DNA of 64,000 nucleotides from Betaproteobacteria bacterium. GTDB taxonomy: Bacteria; Pseudomonadota; Gammaproteobacteria; Burkholderiales; Rhodocyclaceae. Of this stretch, positions 19,509 through 29,584 are shown piece by piece. The notes below the pieces were generated by a model. It was not told the origin of the DNA, searched no databases, and was given only the letters and a program-made list of their open reading frames with translations. A program made the position numbers and the translations under genes. Positions within the stretch are counted from its first letter, which is position 1; each line of letters begins with the position of its first letter. The DNA lies in the NCBI GenBank assembly GCA_009781175.1, contig WQYQ01000003.1:1-64000 (forward strand). Direction: 5' to 3'.

Positions 19509-19565
19509 TCCTATGAACGCATCCGCCCTCTTCCCGCATGCATGTATTTGAACTGAAACAAGGCA

Positions 19566-19594
19566 GCCGGGTTTTGAAGCCCGGCCGTCTTTAT
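19566..19594 (+). terminator. Terminator after the ATPase/DUF4276 pair
   Basis: Stem GCCGGG / CCCGGC with an 8-base loop, followed by CGTCTTTATT. Located about 55 bases after the DUF4276 stop and just before the convergent carboxylase gene. Confidence 0.6.
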
Positions 19595-19620
19595 TCCGCA
19601 GCCCTGCTGAGACACGCCAC

Positions 19621-21621
19621 CTACCGTTCCACCTCAAACTCAACCAACTCAGCGCCATCGCTGACCTGATCGCCGACGGCGAAGCGGAACGCCTTGAGCG
19701 TGCCTTTGGCGGGCGCGGCGATCGTGTGTTCCATCTTCATCGCTTCGAGAATCAGGAGCGGCGCGCCTTTTTCCACTTGCGCGCCTTCGCTGGCGACGAG
19801 CGCGATGACCTTGCCCGGCATCGGCGCGAGCAATCCGCCTTCCGCTCCGCCGCCGTCGCTTACGGGCTGCAGCGAATCGATGCTGACGAGCTGCCAGGTG
19901 CGGCCATTGACGAACACATGGCGCTTTTCGCCCGCGGCGACCACCGTGGCGTCCATGCGCGTGCCGTCGATTTCGATGCGTAGCAAACCGTGCGGATTGA
20001 GCCTGCCGCGCACGGCGTAGCTGCGGCCGTCGAGGCTCAGCATGTAGCCGTCGCCGCGATAGGCGATGTGCACGGCGTGCGTTTGCTCGCCGCAACGGTA
20101 CAGCAGTTCGCGCCGCGCCGCGGCGTTGAGCCGCCAGCCGTCGCGCATGTGCCAGGGCGAGGTCGGGTCGGGCTGGCGCAGCGCGCGCTGCGCTGCGGCC
20201 TGATGTTCCTGGAGCAGGCGCGCGAGCGCGGCGACGAGCCACACGGTGTCGGGCACGGCTTCCTCGGCCGGGAATAGGTAGTCGCGCTCGCGTTCGATAA
20301 GTCCGGTGTCGAGATCGGCGTTGGCGAACGCGGGGCAGGCGACGAGCCGCGAGAGGAACGCGACGTTGTTCGCCACGCCGACGATGCGGTAGTCGGCGAG
20401 CGCTTGCAGCATGCGCGCAAGCGCGCGGTCGCGGTTGATGTCCCAAACAATCAGCTTGGCGATCATCGGGTCGTAGTGCGGGCTGATCGCGTCGCCTTCC
20501 TCGACGCCGGTGTCGATGCGCACGTTCAGCGATTCGGTTGGCGGGGCGAGGTGCACGAGTTTACCGGTCGAAGGCAGGAAGCCCTTCGCGGGGTCTTCAG
20601 CGTAGATCCGCGCTTCGAGCGCGTGGCCGCGGATCTGCAACTGTTCCTGCGCGAGCGGCAGACGCTCGCCAGCGGCGACGCGGAGTTGCCATTCGACGAG
20701 ATCGAGGCCGGTGATCATCTCGGTCACCGGGTGTTCGACCTGTAGCCGCGTATTCATTTCCATGAAGTAGAAGCTGCCGTCCTGGTTCGCGATGAACTCG
20801 ACCGTACCCGCCCCGACGTAGCCGACAGCCTTTGCGGCATCGACGGCGGCCTTGCCCATCGCCGCGCGGCGCTCGGGCGTCATCCCCGGCGCGGGCGCTT
20901 CTTCGAGCACTTTCTGATGGCGGCGCTGCACTGAACAGTCGCGTTCGAACAGATACACGCAGTTGCCGTGGCTGTCGCCGAAGACCTGGATCTCGATGTG
21001 GCGCGGGCGCACGATGTATTTTTCGACGAGTACATGGTCGCTGCCGAACGAAGCCGCGGCCTCGCGCTTGCAGGAGGCGAGCGCGTCGGCGAAGGCGTCG
21101 GCCTGTTCGACTAGGCGCATGCCCTTGCCGCCGCCGCCCGCGGCGGCCTTGATAAGTACCGGGTAGCCGATTTTGTCGGCCTGCTCGCGCAGCAGGGCAG
21201 GGCTTTGGTCGTCGCCGTGGTAGCCGGGCGTGAGCGGCACGCCGGCGGTTTCCATGAGTTTCTTGGCTTCGGACTTCGAGCCCATCGCGCGGATCGCCGA
21301 CACCGGCGGACCGATGAAGACGATGCCGGCGCGTTCGCAGGCGGCGCAGAAGTCCTCGTTTTCCGAGAGGAAGCCGTAGCCGGGGTGGATCGCCTGCGCG
21401 CCGGTCTGCTGCGCGGCGGCGATGATCCGCTCGATGACGAGATAGCTTTCGCGCGCCGCGGCGGGGCCGATCAGCACGGCCTCATCGGCCATGCGCACAT
21501 GGCGCGCACTGGCGTCGGCCTCCGAATACACCGCGACGGTGCGGATGCCCATGCGGCGCGCGGTCTTGATGACGCGGCAAGCGATTTCTCCGCGATTAGC
21601 GATCAGGATTTTCTTAAACAT
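19621..21621 (-). CDS. Biotin-containing acyl-CoA carboxylase alpha subunit (probable methylcrotonyl-CoA carboxylase)
   Basis: 666 residues: biotin carboxylase core (MFKKILIANRGEIACRV start, AAAGGGGKGMR ATP loop, EMNTRLQVEHPVTE), a BT-like linker region, and a C-terminal biotinyl domain with the lysine in LILEAMKMEHTI. Its partner is the carboxyltransferase encoded upstream. With isovaleryl-CoA dehydrogenase in the same cluster, methylcrotonyl-CoA is the most likely substrate (leucine degradation, 3-methylcrotonyl-CoA to 3-methylglutaconyl-CoA). I use the ATG preceded by GGGAGGG. A second copy of the first eleven codons lies just upstream (separate entry). Confidence 0.92.
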   Translation of the reverse strand: MFKKILIANRGEIACRVIKTARRMGIRTVAVYSEADASARHVRMADEAVLIGPAAARESYLVIERIIAAAQQTGAQAIHPGYGFLSENEDFCAACERAGIVFIGPPVSAIRAMGSKSEAKKLMETAGVPLTPGYHGDDQSPALLREQADKIGYPVLIKAAAGGGGKGMRLVEQADAFADALASCKREAAASFGSDHVLVEKYIVRPRHIEIQVFGDSHGNCVYLFERDCSVQRRHQKVLEEAPAPGMTPERRAAMGKAAVDAAKAVGYVGAGTVEFIANQDGSFYFMEMNTRLQVEHPVTEMITGLDLVEWQLRVAAGERLPLAQEQLQIRGHALEARIYAEDPAKGFLPSTGKLVHLAPPTESLNVRIDTGVEEGDAISPHYDPMIAKLIVWDINRDRALARMLQALADYRIVGVANNVAFLSRLVACPAFANADLDTGLIERERDYLFPAEEAVPDTVWLVAALARLLQEHQAAAQRALRQPDPTSPWHMRDGWRLNAAARRELLYRCGEQTHAVHIAYRGDGYMLSLDGRSYAVRGRLNPHGLLRIEIDGTRMDATVVAAGEKRHVFVNGRTWQLVSIDSLQPVSDGGGAEGGLLAPMPGKVIALVASEGAQVEKGAPLLILEAMKMEHTIAAPAKGTLKAFRFAVGDQVSDGAELVEFEVER

Positions 21622-21739
21622 ACAGCCCTCCCGCGGAGAGATCGCCTGCATGGGCTGCGCCCATCGAGCAATTTGGCTGCGCCGCTACGTCGCTACGCGA
21701 CTGGTCACCACGGTTTGCAATCAGGATTTTTTTAAACAC
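21614..21739 (-). pseudogene. Duplicated start of a biotin carboxylase gene (41-codon remnant)
   Basis: Ten bases after the mccB-type stop, a GTG opens a frame encoding MFKKILIANRG, identical in protein to the true start of the carboxylase gene about 118 bases further on. At the DNA level six of the codons differ synonymously (for example AAA/AAG, ATT/ATC, GCA/GCT). After Gly11 the frame runs into unrelated sequence and ends at TAA inside the real gene's start. This looks like the stump of an older or paralogous carboxylase start left by recombination. It holds the palindrome ATGGGCGCAGCCCAT and a repeated GGCTGCGCC. Confidence 0.6.
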
Positions 21740-21748
21740 TTTGATGCC

Positions 21749-23356
21749 TCACATGCGGAACACGCCGAACTTCGTCGGCTGGATCGGCGCATTGAGCGCG
21801 GCCGAGAGCGAAAGGCCGAGCACACGCCGCGTCTGCGCCGGGTCGACGACGCCGTCGTCCCACAGCCGCGCGGTCGCGTAGTACGGATGGCCCTGCGCTT
21901 CGTACTGCTCGCGGATCGGCGTCTTGAAAGCTTCTTCCTCCTCGCGGCTCCAACTGCCGCCCTTGGCTTCGATGCCGTCACGCCGCACGGTGGCGAGCAC
22001 GCTGGCGGCCTGTTCGCCGCCCATGACGGAGATGCGCGAATTCGGCCACATCCAGAGAAAGCGCGGCGAGTAGGCGCGCCCGCACATGCCGTAGTTACCT
22101 GCGCCAAAGCTGCCGCCGATCACCGTGGTGATCTTCGGCACCTGCACGGTCGACACCGCGGTAACCATCTTCGCGCCGTCCTTGGCGATGCCGCCGTTTT
22201 CGTACTTGCGGCCGACCATGAAGCCGGTGATGTTTTGCAGAAACAGCAGCGGAATGCCGCGCTGGCCGCACAGTTCGATGAAGTGCGCGCCTTTCTGTGC
22301 CGATTCGCCGAACAGGATGCCGTTGTTGGCGACGATGCCGACGGGATAACCGTAGAGCTGCGCGAAGCCGGTGACGAGCGTCGTGCCATAGCGCGCCTTG
22401 AACTCGTCGAAATCGGAAGCATCGACAACGCGGGCGATGATTTCGCGCACGTCGTAGGGCTTGCGCGTGTCGCTCGGCACGATGCCGTAGATTTCCTCGG
22501 GGTCGTAGGCTGGCTCCTCGCCCGCGCCGATGACGAGCCCTGGCTGCTTGGCGCGGTTGAGGTTCGCGACGATGCGCCGCGCAAGGTAGAGCGCATGCGT
22601 GTCGTTTTCGGCCAGGTGGTCGGCCACGCCGGAAAGCCGCGTGTGCACATCGCCACCGCCGAGGTCTTCGGCACTGACTTCCTCGCCGGTCGCCGCCTTC
22701 ACGAGCGGCGGCCCGCCGAGAAAGATCGTGCCCTGGTTGCGCACGATGATCGTCTCGTCCGACATCGCCGGCACATACGCGCCGCCGGCGGTGCATGAGC
22801 CCATCACGACGGCGATCTGGGCGATGCCGCGCGCGCTCATATTGGCTTGATTGTAGAAAATGCGGCCGAAGTGCTCGCGGTCGGGAAACACCTCGTCCTG
22901 GCGCGGCAGGAAGGCACCGCCCGAATCGACGAGGTAGATGCACGGCAGCGCGTTTTCCGCCGCGATCTCCTGCGCGCGCAGATGCTTTTTGACCGTCAGC
23001 GGGTAATAGGTGCCGCCCTTCACGGTCGCGTCGTTGGCGACGATCATGCATTCGACGCCTTGTACGCGGCCGATGCCGGCGATCACGCCGGCGCTCGGCG
23101 CATCGTTGTCGTAGATGCCGTAGGCGGCGAGCTGGCCGATTTCGAGAAACGCCGTGCCGGGGTCGAGCAGGTGATCGATGCGCTCGCGCGGCAACAGCTT
23201 GCCGCGCGCGGTGTGCTTGGCGCGCGCCGCTTCGCCGCCGCCGAGCGCGACGCCGGCGGCCTTGTCGCTCAAGTCGGCGACGAGCGCGCGCATCGCCGTC
23301 GCGTTGGCCTGGAAATCGACCGCGCGCGGGTTGATCTTGCTTTCAATACGGCTCAT
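21749..23356 (-). CDS. Acyl-CoA carboxylase carboxyltransferase subunit (probable methylcrotonyl-CoA carboxylase beta)
   Basis: 535 residues in the length and pattern of MccB/Liu[19 protein letters not shown], the oxyanion-forming [16 protein letters not shown] and [11 protein letters not shown] strands, [15 protein letters not shown], and the family-typical end [16 protein letters not shown]. It transfers carboxyl from biotin to the acyl-CoA. The start overlaps the stop of the acyl-CoA ligase by four bases (ATGA), so these genes are coupled. In Pseudomonas liu clusters a methylglutaconyl-CoA hydratase usually follows here; it is absent. Confidence 0.94.
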   Translation of the reverse strand: MSRIESKINPRAVDFQANATAMRALVADLSDKAAGVALGGGEAARAKHTARGKLLPRERIDHLLDPGTAFLEIGQLAAYGIYDNDAPSAGVIAGIGRVQGVECMIVANDATVKGGTYYPLTVKKHLRAQEIAAENALPCIYLVDSGGAFLPRQDEVFPDREHFGRIFYNQANMSARGIAQIAVVMGSCTAGGAYVPAMSDETIIVRNQGTIFLGGPPLVKAATGEEVSAEDLGGGDVHTRLSGVADHLAENDTHALYLARRIVANLNRAKQPGLVIGAGEEPAYDPEEIYGIVPSDTRKPYDVREIIARVVDASDFDEFKARYGTTLVTGFAQLYGYPVGIVANNGILFGESAQKGAHFIELCGQRGIPLLFLQNITGFMVGRKYENGGIAKDGAKMVTAVSTVQVPKITTVIGGSFGAGNYGMCGRAYSPRFLWMWPNSRISVMGGEQAASVLATVRRDGIEAKGGSWSREEEEAFKTPIREQYEAQGHPYYATARLWDDGVVDPAQTRRVLGLSLSAALNAPIQPTKFGVFRM

Positions 23357-25065
23357 GCAGTCTTCTCCTCATCGAGCCCGAGTTGTTCTTTCATCAATTC
23401 GCGGATCTTGAATTTCTGGATCTTGCCGGTCACCGTCATAGGGAAGGTGTCGACAAAGTTGATGTAGCGCGGCACTTTGTAATGCGCGATCTGGCCCTTG
23501 CAGAACTCACGCACTTCGTCTTCGGACAGGCGCTGGTCCTGCTTGACGATGATCCATGCGCACAACTCTTCGCCATACTTTTTGTCGGGCAGGCCGACGA
23601 CCTGCACATCCTGGATTTTCGGGTGGCGGTAAAGGAACTCCTCGATCTCGCGCGGATACACATTCTCGCCGCCGCGTATGACCATGTCCTTGATCCGGCC
23701 GACGATGTTGACGTAGCCCTCCGCATCCATAATCGCAAGGTCGCCGGTGTGCATCCAGCCTTCTTCGTCGATCGCTTCGCGCGTTTTCGTGCGCTCGTCC
23801 CAGTAGCCGTGCATGACCGAGTAGCCGCGCGTGCACAGTTCGCCGCGCTCGCCGATCGGCCTGATGGCGCCGCTGTGCGGGTCGACGATCTTCACTTCGA
23901 GATGCGGTTGCACGGTACCAACCGTGGATACGCGCTTATCGAGCGGCGTGTCGGTCGAACTCTGGCAGCTCACGGGGCTCGTTTCGGTCATGCCGTAGGC
24001 GATGGTCATTTCGCGCAGATTCATGTCGCCGACCACGCGCTTCATGACCTCGATCGGGCAGGGCGAGCCGGCCATGATGCCGGTGCGCAGACCCGACAGA
24101 TCGAATTCCTTGAAGCGCGGATGATCGAGTTCCGCAATGAACATCGTCGGCACCCCATGCAGCCCGGTGCATTTTTCGGCCTGCACGGCTTCGAGCACCG
24201 TCAGGGGATCAAAAGCGTCGTTCGGATAAATGATCGCCGAGCCATGCGTCAAGCAGGCGAGGTTGCCGAGCACCATGCCGAAGCAGTGGTAGAGCGGCAC
24301 GGGAATGCACAGCCGGTCCTGCGGCCCGAGCTTCATGCATTCGCCGATGAAAAAGCCGTTGTTAAGAATGTTCCGGTGCGTCAGCGTCGCGCCCTTGGGA
24401 AAACCCGTCGTGCCGCTTGTGAACTGGATGTTGATCGGATCGGTGTTTTTCAACTGGCGCTGGACTTCGGCCACGCGCGGATCGTCCGGGTCGCCGCCCG
24501 CGAGCAGTTCTGAAAAACGCAGCAGGCCGGGTTGTTCGTCGCCCTCGTTCGGATTGTCGATCCACGCCACCAGGCGCAAATGCGGCAGACGCTGCGCGGC
24601 GAGCGCACTTGGTTTGGCGTGCGCGAATTCCGGCGCGAGTTCGCGCAGCATGCCGATATAATCGCTCGTCTTGAATTGCGCCATCATGACGAGCGCCTTG
24701 CAGTCGACCTTGTTCAGTGCGTATTCGAGTTCCGCGACGCGATAAGCGGGATTGATATTCACCAGGATCAGGCCCGCCTTGGCGGTCGCGATCTGCATCA
24801 GCACCCAGGCCACATTGTTGTGCGACCAGATGCCGACGCGGTCTCCAGGTTGTAGTCCTTGTCGCAGCAGGGCGCTCGCGAGCCGGTTGGTTTCGCGCTG
24901 CAATGCGCGATACGTGAAACGCTTGCCTTCGTGCCGGCTTATAAGTGCGTCGCGGTCGGGTTGACGTTCGACCATTGCGTCGAAGAAATCGCCGATGGTT
25001 TGTTCGATCAGTGGCACCTCGGTCGCGCCGCGCGAATAGCTTTCGGTCAGTGCTGTGCTGTTCAT
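23353..25065 (-). CDS. AMP-dependent acyl-CoA synthetase (medium/short-chain, FadD-like)
   Basis: 570 residues of the adenylate-forming family. Visible motifs: [18 protein letters not shown] (P-loop), AYGMTETSP (adenine/ATP motif), [23 protein letters not shown] hinge, [14 protein letters not shown], and the C-terminal catalytic Lys in [13 protein letters not shown]. It activates a carboxylic acid to acyl-CoA. In this position it probably feeds isovalerate or a related branched or medium-chain acid into the pathway. The ATG is chosen by GGAGGAG eight bases upstream. It follows the dehydrogenase after a palindromic repeat and overlaps the next gene. Confidence 0.92.
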   Translation of the reverse strand: MNSTALTESYSRGATEVPLIEQTIGDFFDAMVERQPDRDALISRHEGKRFTYRALQRETNRLASALLRQGLQPGDRVGIWSHNNVAWVLMQIATAKAGLILVNINPAYRVAELEYALNKVDCKALVMMAQFKTSDYIGMLRELAPEFAHAKPSALAAQRLPHLRLVAWIDNPNEGDEQPGLLRFSELLAGGDPDDPRVAEVQRQLKNTDPINIQFTSGTTGFPKGATLTHRNILNNGFFIGECMKLGPQDRLCIPVPLYHCFGMVLGNLACLTHGSAIIYPNDAFDPLTVLEAVQAEKCTGLHGVPTMFIAELDHPRFKEFDLSGLRTGIMAGSPCPIEVMKRVVGDMNLREMTIAYGMTETSPVSCQSSTDTPLDKRVSTVGTVQPHLEVKIVDPHSGAIRPIGERGELCTRGYSVMHGYWDERTKTREAIDEEGWMHTGDLAIMDAEGYVNIVGRIKDMVIRGGENVYPREIEEFLYRHPKIQDVQVVGLPDKKYGEELCAWIIVKQDQRLSEDEVREFCKGQIAHYKVPRYINFVDTFPMTVTGKIQKFKIRELMKEQLGLDEEKTA

Positions 25066-25106
25066 GTTTGTCTCCTCCTTCGGCTTTGGCCTGCTTCTTA
25101 TTTGTG

Positions 25107-25186
25107 TGTAGGTTGGGTTGAATGTAATGAAACCCAACGTGATAAGGCTGGATTGTTGGGTTTCGCGATGCTCAACCCAACCTACA
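25107..25186. repeat. GTAGGTTGGGTT palindromic repeat
   Basis: Perfect 15-base arms TGTAGGTTGGGTTGA / TCAACCCAACCTACA enclose a second pair (AACCCAAC / GTTGGGTT). It can form a long hairpin in the transcript between the isovaleryl-CoA dehydrogenase stop and the acyl-CoA ligase start. Related palindromes (GTTGGGGTTCGCTGCGCTTA type) appear elsewhere in the window. A common kind of dispersed intergenic repeat. Confidence 0.8.
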
Positions 25187-25191
25187 TCTTC

Positions 25192-26373
25192 CTACATTGT
25201 CTCGCTGAACAATTCGCGTCCAATCAGCATGCGGCGGATCTCGCTCGTGCCCGCGCCGATCTCGTAGAGTTTCGCGTCGCGCCAGAGCCGGCCGACCGGG
25301 TAATCGTTGGTGTAGCCGACGCCGCCGAGCGCCTGGATCGCCTCGCCGGCCATCCAGGTCGCCTTCTCGGCAGTGTAGAGGATCACGCCGGCGGCATCCT
25401 TGCGCAGCGTGCGCGCATGGTCGGTGCGGTCGCAGGCCTGGCCGACCGCATAGGCATAGGCGCGGCAGGCGCTCCAGGTCGAATACATGTCGGCGAGCTT
25501 GCCCTGCATGAGTTGGAATTCGCCGATTGCGGAACCGAACTGCTTGCGCTCATGCATGTACGGCACAACGGCGTCCATGCACGCGGCCATGATGCCGAGC
25601 GGCCCGCCCGCGAGCACCGCGCGTTCGTAGTCGAGGCCCGACATCAACACTTGCACGCCGCGGCCAATGTTGGCCTCGCCGCCGAGCACATTTTCGAGCG
25701 GTACTTCCACGTCGTCGAAGAACAGCGGGTAAGTGTTCGAGCCGCGCATGCCGAGCTTGTCGAGATGCGCGCCGCAGCTGAAGCCCGGCATGCCCTTTTC
25801 GATCAGAAAAGCGGTGATGCCGCGCGGCCCGGCCGCGGGATCGGTCTTGGCGTAGACCACCAGCGTGTCGGCATCGCCGCCGTTCGTAATCCACATCTTC
25901 GAGCCGTTCAGAATGAAGCGGTCGCCCTTGCGCTCGGCGCGCAGCTTCATGCTGACCACATCGGAACCTGCGGTCGGTTCGGACATCGCCAGGGCGCCGA
26001 CATGCTCACCGGTGAGGAGCTGCGGCAGATACTTGTGCTTCTGTGCCTCGGTCCCGTTGCGGCGGATCTGGTTGATGCAGAGGTTGGAATGTGCGCCATA
26101 GGACAAACCGACCGAGGCCGAAGCGCGCGAGATTTCCTCCATCGCCACGATATGGGCGAGGTAGCCCATATCGCTGCCGCCGTATTCCTCGCTCACGGTC
26201 ATGCCGTGCACGCCAAGCTCGCCGAGTTTCTTCCAGAGGTCGGCGGGAAATTCGTCGCTGCGGTCGATGGCGGCGGCGCGCGGCGCGATTTCCGCCGCGC
26301 AGAAAGCGCGCAGCGTGTCGCGCAAGGCTTCGATGGTTTCTCCGAGATGGAAATCCAGGCTGGGAATCGTCAT
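25192..26373 (-). CDS. Isovaleryl-CoA dehydrogenase
   Basis: 393-residue FAD enzyme of the acyl-CoA dehydrogenase family. The [18 protein letters not shown] segment and [23 protein letters not shown] site are typical of isovaleryl-CoA dehydrogenases, and the catalytic Glu sits in [16 protein letters not shown] as in IVD, not in the C-terminal position used by other family members. The end IGRELFSE also fits. It oxidises isovaleryl-CoA to 3-methylcrotonyl-CoA, the substrate of the carboxylase encoded downstream. The start is 90 bases from the divergent AraC-type regulator gene. Confidence 0.94.
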   Translation of the reverse strand: MTIPSLDFHLGETIEALRDTLRAFCAAEIAPRAAAIDRSDEFPADLWKKLGELGVHGMTVSEEYGGSDMGYLAHIVAMEEISRASASVGLSYGAHSNLCINQIRRNGTEAQKHKYLPQLLTGEHVGALAMSEPTAGSDVVSMKLRAERKGDRFILNGSKMWITNGGDADTLVVYAKTDPAAGPRGITAFLIEKGMPGFSCGAHLDKLGMRGSNTYPLFFDDVEVPLENVLGGEANIGRGVQVLMSGLDYERAVLAGGPLGIMAACMDAVVPYMHERKQFGSAIGEFQLMQGKLADMYSTWSACRAYAYAVGQACDRTDHARTLRKDAAGVILYTAEKATWMAGEAIQALGGVGYTNDYPVGRLWRDAKLYEIGAGTSEIRRMLIGRELFSETM

Positions 26374-26463
26374 GGTTTGTCTCCTGCACTTCTTTTTGGC
26401 GTGAGCTTCGACAGTAGCAGGCGAAGGCCGCGCGAAACTGCCAATCGGGTTACAAATCCTGCC

Positions 26464-27528
26464 ATGCGGAATAGAATCCGGCGCATGAAGATCTATGCGC
26501 CGTCTGGCGTCGAATTGCTACGCGGACAAGCGGCCACGCCGATTGTCTTTGTGCGGACAATTTTGCTCGCGTATCGGAAATACGGCGCAGATCCGGCCAG
26601 AGCGCTCGAAGCGGCGCAGATCCCGGCGAGCGCCCTCGCAGCGCCGGATAGCCGCATCACCGCGGCGCAGATGGAAAAGATCTCCGGCTTCGCGATGCAG
26701 GAGCTCGACGACGAAGCGCTCGGCTGGTTCTCGCGCCGCCTCCCCTGGGGCAGCTACGGCATGCTCTGCCGCGCGTCGCTGGGTTCGCCGACGCTTGGTA
26801 TTGCGCTCAAGCGCTGGTGCCGCCACCATAGGCTGCTGACCGAAGACTTGCTCCTCGATCTGTCGAGCACGCGTGCGGTCGCCACGGTCAGCGTGACGGA
26901 ACAGCGGAATTTCGGCGCGATGCGCGAATTCTGCCTCGTCACGATCCTGCGTTACCTGCTCGGCTATGCCTGCTGGCTGATCGACTCGCGGATTCCGCTG
27001 CTCGAAGCGCGCTTCCCATTTCCCGCTCCGCCGCATGCCGAAGCCTATCGCTTCATGTTCAGTGGCCCGCTCGAATTCGGCGTGCCCAAGGCTGCGGTGA
27101 GCTTCGATGCGCGCTATCTCGATCTGCCGCCCGGCCGCGATGAAACCGCGCTACAGACGATGCTTCAGCGCGCGTTGCCCTTGACCGTGCTGCAATACCG
27201 GCGCGACCGTCTGCTCGTCGAGAACGTGCGCCAGCTGCTGCGCCGCGCGCCGGACTCGGTCAGCACGGCGGAGCACATCGCCGCCCGGCTGCATCTGTCC
27301 GTGCGCACTCTGCATCGGCAATTGAAAGAGGAGGGCGCATCGTTGCAGGAGCTCAAGGACGAAATCCGGCGCGATCTTGCCGCCGAACAACTGCGGAAAA
27401 CCAGCCGCCCGCTCAAGCAGGTTGCCGCGGTCATCGGCTTCGCAAGCGAAAAAAGTTTCGCGCGCGCATTTAAACACTGGACCGGCTTGTCGCCACAGGA
27501 GTTCAGAGACAAAAGCCGGCTCCTTTAG
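26464..27528 (+). CDS. AraC-family transcriptional regulator (Arabinose_bd/PF12625-type N-terminus)
   Basis: About 354 residues. The N-terminal effector domain resembles those of OruR/ArgR-like AraC proteins ([19 protein letters not shown]). The C-terminal about 100 residues have two helix-turn-helix units ([58 protein letters not shown]). It diverges from isovaleryl-CoA dehydrogenase, so it is a good candidate controller of that cluster, a role more often taken by the MerR-type LiuR. Two in-frame ATGs (26464, 26485) are possible starts; the frame is open much further upstream but only as an antisense shadow. Confidence 0.85.
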   Translation: MRNRIRRMKIYAPSGVELLRGQAATPIVFVRTILLAYRKYGADPARALEAAQIPASALAAPDSRITAAQMEKISGFAMQELDDEALGWFSRRLPWGSYGMLCRASLGSPTLGIALKRWCRHHRLLTEDLLLDLSSTRAVATVSVTEQRNFGAMREFCLVTILRYLLGYACWLIDSRIPLLEARFPFPAPPHAEAYRFMFSGPLEFGVPKAAVSFDARYLDLPPGRDETALQTMLQRALPLTVLQYRRDRLLVENVRQLLRRAPDSVSTAEHIAARLHLSVRTLHRQLKEEGASLQELKDEIRRDLAAEQLRKTSRPLKQVAAVIGFASEKSFARAFKHWTGLSPQEFRDKSRLL

Positions 27529-27592
27529 AACCAGTTCATAATCTTGCTGCACGCCTGCATCGTGCGCCCGCCCTCGCGCCAAGGCGATGTGT

Positions 27593-28237
27593 TCATGCCG
27601 CCAACCCGACGCGCGACGCCGCCATCGGCAAGAAGCCCGGCAGCGCCTCGATGCGCGCCAGCCATTCGCGCACATGGGGATAGTCGGCGAGCGACACATT
27701 GCCTTCCGGCGCGTGCGCCACGTAGCTGTAATTGGCGATGTCCGCGAGCGTAGCCGACGCGCCGGCGAGAAATGGGCACGCCGCGAGTTCGCCGTCCATC
27801 ACGCGCAGCAGCGCGTGCGACCGCGCGATGATTTCCGCCGCGTCCTTGCGCAGACCGAAGAGCATGATGACGCGCGCCGTGGCCGGCCCACTTGCGAGCG
27901 GCCCGGCGGCGACCGACAGCCAGCGCTGCACCTGCGCCGCGCCAACCGGATCGCGCGGATGCCAGCGCCCTGGATCAGCCGCATAACGCTCATTGAGGTA
28001 CACCAGAATGGCATTTGAATCAGCCAGCGTCACGTCGCCATCCTCGATCACCGGCACCTGCCCGAAGGCGTTGCGGCGTAGGAACTCAGGCGTGCGATTG
28101 GCTCCAGCGCGTACGTCGATCTCGATCGCCTCGAACGGCAAGCCGAGCAGGGAAAGAAACAGTCGCACGCGGTGCGAGTGGCCGGAAAGAGATGCGCCAT
28201 AGACCCTGATCGGCTGGGCGGGATGCGAGGTATTCAT
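27593..28237 (-). CDS. Glutathione S-transferase family protein
   Basis: 214 residues: thioredoxin-like N-terminal domain with SLSGHSHRVRLFLSLLGLPFE, the conserved cis-Pro and glutathione-binding block GQVPVIEDGDVTLADSNAILVYL, then an all-helical C-terminal domain (ATLADIANYSYVAHAPEGNVSL N-capping motif). The exact substrate cannot be predicted. It diverges from the LysR gene over 112 bases, a layout in which the LysR protein often controls the neighbour. Confidence 0.9.
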   Translation of the reverse strand: MNTSHPAQPIRVYGASLSGHSHRVRLFLSLLGLPFEAIEIDVRAGANRTPEFLRRNAFGQVPVIEDGDVTLADSNAILVYLNERYAADPGRWHPRDPVGAAQVQRWLSVAAGPLASGPATARVIMLFGLRKDAAEIIARSHALLRVMDGELAACPFLAGASATLADIANYSYVAHAPEGNVSLADYPHVREWLARIEALPGFLPMAASRVGLAA

Positions 28238-28349
28238 CGGGTGTTCTCCTGACGGGACTGCGATGCCTCCAATTTTTCTTTACTGCCAACGCGGAAGCAA
28301 TGCCGCAAAATGAACTTGACTGCTCCATTTTCCGGTTTAATAGCGCCTC

Positions 28350-29240
28350 ATGGACCGACTCAAAGCCATGCAGACCTTCGTGCAGATCGCCGACCAGGGC
28401 AGTCTCACCAAGGCCGCCGACGCGCTCGGCAGTTCGTTGCCAGCGGTGGTGCGTTCGCTCGCCGCGCTCGAAGCCCACTTGGGCGTGCGGCTGTTTCACC
28501 GCACCACGCGGCGCATCTCGCTGACGGCTGAAGGATGCAGCTACCTGCAAAGCGCGCGCGAGGTGCTGGCCGCCGCCGATGCCGCCGACCACGCGCTCAC
28601 GCTCGACGCCGCCGAGCCTTCCGGCCAGCTCACCGTCACCGCGCCAGTGCTGTTCGGCCACATGTATGTGTCGCCCGCGATCGTTCGCTTTCTTCAACGC
28701 TACGACAAGATGCGCTGCTCCGTCCTGCTGTACGATCGCCCAGTGAACCTGCTCGAAGAAGGCGTCGATGTTGGCATCCGCATCAGCGAGTTGAAAGACT
28801 CGTCGCTCGTCGCGCAGCAACTTGGCAGCATCCGCCGCGTGGTGGTCGCAAGCCCCGACTACCTGCGCCAGCACGGCAGGCCCAGGCATCCCAATGAACT
28901 GCTTGCAAGCAACTGTGTTCGCGTGCGCCCCGCGACAACGGGGCGCTGGCTGTTCAACGACAGGGGGCATTTGCTGACCGTCGATGTCGATGGCAGGCTC
29001 GATTTCAATCACGCCGGCCCCGCGATCGAAGCCTGCGCCACCGGACTCGGCTTCGGCAATTTCTTCTCTTATCAAGTGCAGCCGCACATCGCGCAAAATC
29101 GGCTCGAAATCGTGCTCGAAGACTTCGAGCCACCGCCGCGCCCAGTCAGCGTGATCTATCCGCACGCGCGATGGCTGCCGGCGCGCACGCGGGTGTTCGT
29201 TGAATGGATGAAGACGGAATTCGCCGGCATCAAACTCTGA
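28350..29240 (+). CDS. LysR-family transcriptional regulator
   Basis: 296 residues: N-terminal winged HTH (MDRLKAMQTFVQIADQGSLTKAADALGSSLPAVVRSLAALEAHLG) and a periplasmic-binding-protein-like effector domain (about 90-290). The sequence matches the CrgA/DsdC-like 'MDRLxAMxxFV' subgroup. It diverges from the GST gene and may regulate it. The next gene begins 13 bases after its stop. Confidence 0.92.
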   Translation: MDRLKAMQTFVQIADQGSLTKAADALGSSLPAVVRSLAALEAHLGVRLFHRTTRRISLTAEGCSYLQSAREVLAAADAADHALTLDAAEPSGQLTVTAPVLFGHMYVSPAIVRFLQRYDKMRCSVLLYDRPVNLLEEGVDVGIRISELKDSSLVAQQLGSIRRVVVASPDYLRQHGRPRHPNELLASNCVRVRPATTGRWLFNDRGHLLTVDVDGRLDFNHAGPAIEACATGLGFGNFFSYQVQPHIAQNRLEIVLEDFEPPPRPVSVIYPHARWLPARTRVFVEWMKTEFAGIKL

Positions 29241-29253
29241 CCAAGTTCACGGC

Positions 29254-29469
29254 ATGAAACCCGAAGACCTCGAAAAACTCGTCACGCTCCAAATGCCCTT
29301 TGGTAAGTATAAGGGCCGCGTGATCGCCGATCTGCCGGGCCATTACCTGCACTGGTTCGCGCGCGAAGGCTTTCCAAAGGGAGAGATTGGCCGGCTGTTG
29401 GCGCTGATGCAGGAGATCGACCACAACGGCCTGAAGGAGCTGCTTGCGCCGCTGCGGCGCAAGGGCTGA
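29254..29469 (+). CDS. DUF3820 family small protein
   Basis: 71 residues. The motif MPFGKYKGRVIADLPGHYLHWFAREGFPKGEIGRLL is the DUF3820 core (a small conserved protein also called a putative quorum-sensing-regulated virulence factor). The GKYKG / LHWF elements resemble a nuclease-associated module, but no biochemical function is established that I can state. It follows the LysR gene closely, and a strong bidirectional terminator comes after it. Confidence 0.85.
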   Translation: MKPEDLEKLVTLQMPFGKYKGRVIADLPGHYLHWFAREGFPKGEIGRLLALMQEIDHNGLKELLAPLRRKG

Positions 29470-29481
29470 ACGCGAGAAATA

Positions 29482-29521
29482 AAATGAGCGCCTCCCCCGC
29501 AAAGGGTGGAGGCGCTCATTT
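29482..29521. terminator. Bidirectional terminator between the DUF3820 gene and aceA
   Basis: 14-base arms AAATGAGCGCCTCC / GGAGGCGCTCATTT with a 12-base loop, A-rich on the left and T-rich on the right. It lies between convergent genes and can serve both. Confidence 0.85.
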
Positions 29522-29584
29522 CATTCCTACAAACTGAGCTTGTCGAAGCCAGGAGACGCGCTCCGGCAAGTCCAGCGCGGACGA

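Noticed and set aside
21491-22798. 435-codon plus-strand frame over the carboxyltransferase
   Set aside because: Antisense shadow; composition and lack of motifs do not support a protein.
24859-26463. Plus-strand open frame that would give the AraC regulator a 535-residue N-terminal extension
   Set aside because: It is antisense to isovaleryl-CoA dehydrogenase and the acyl-CoA ligase and has no domain; the AraC fold is complete from 26464.
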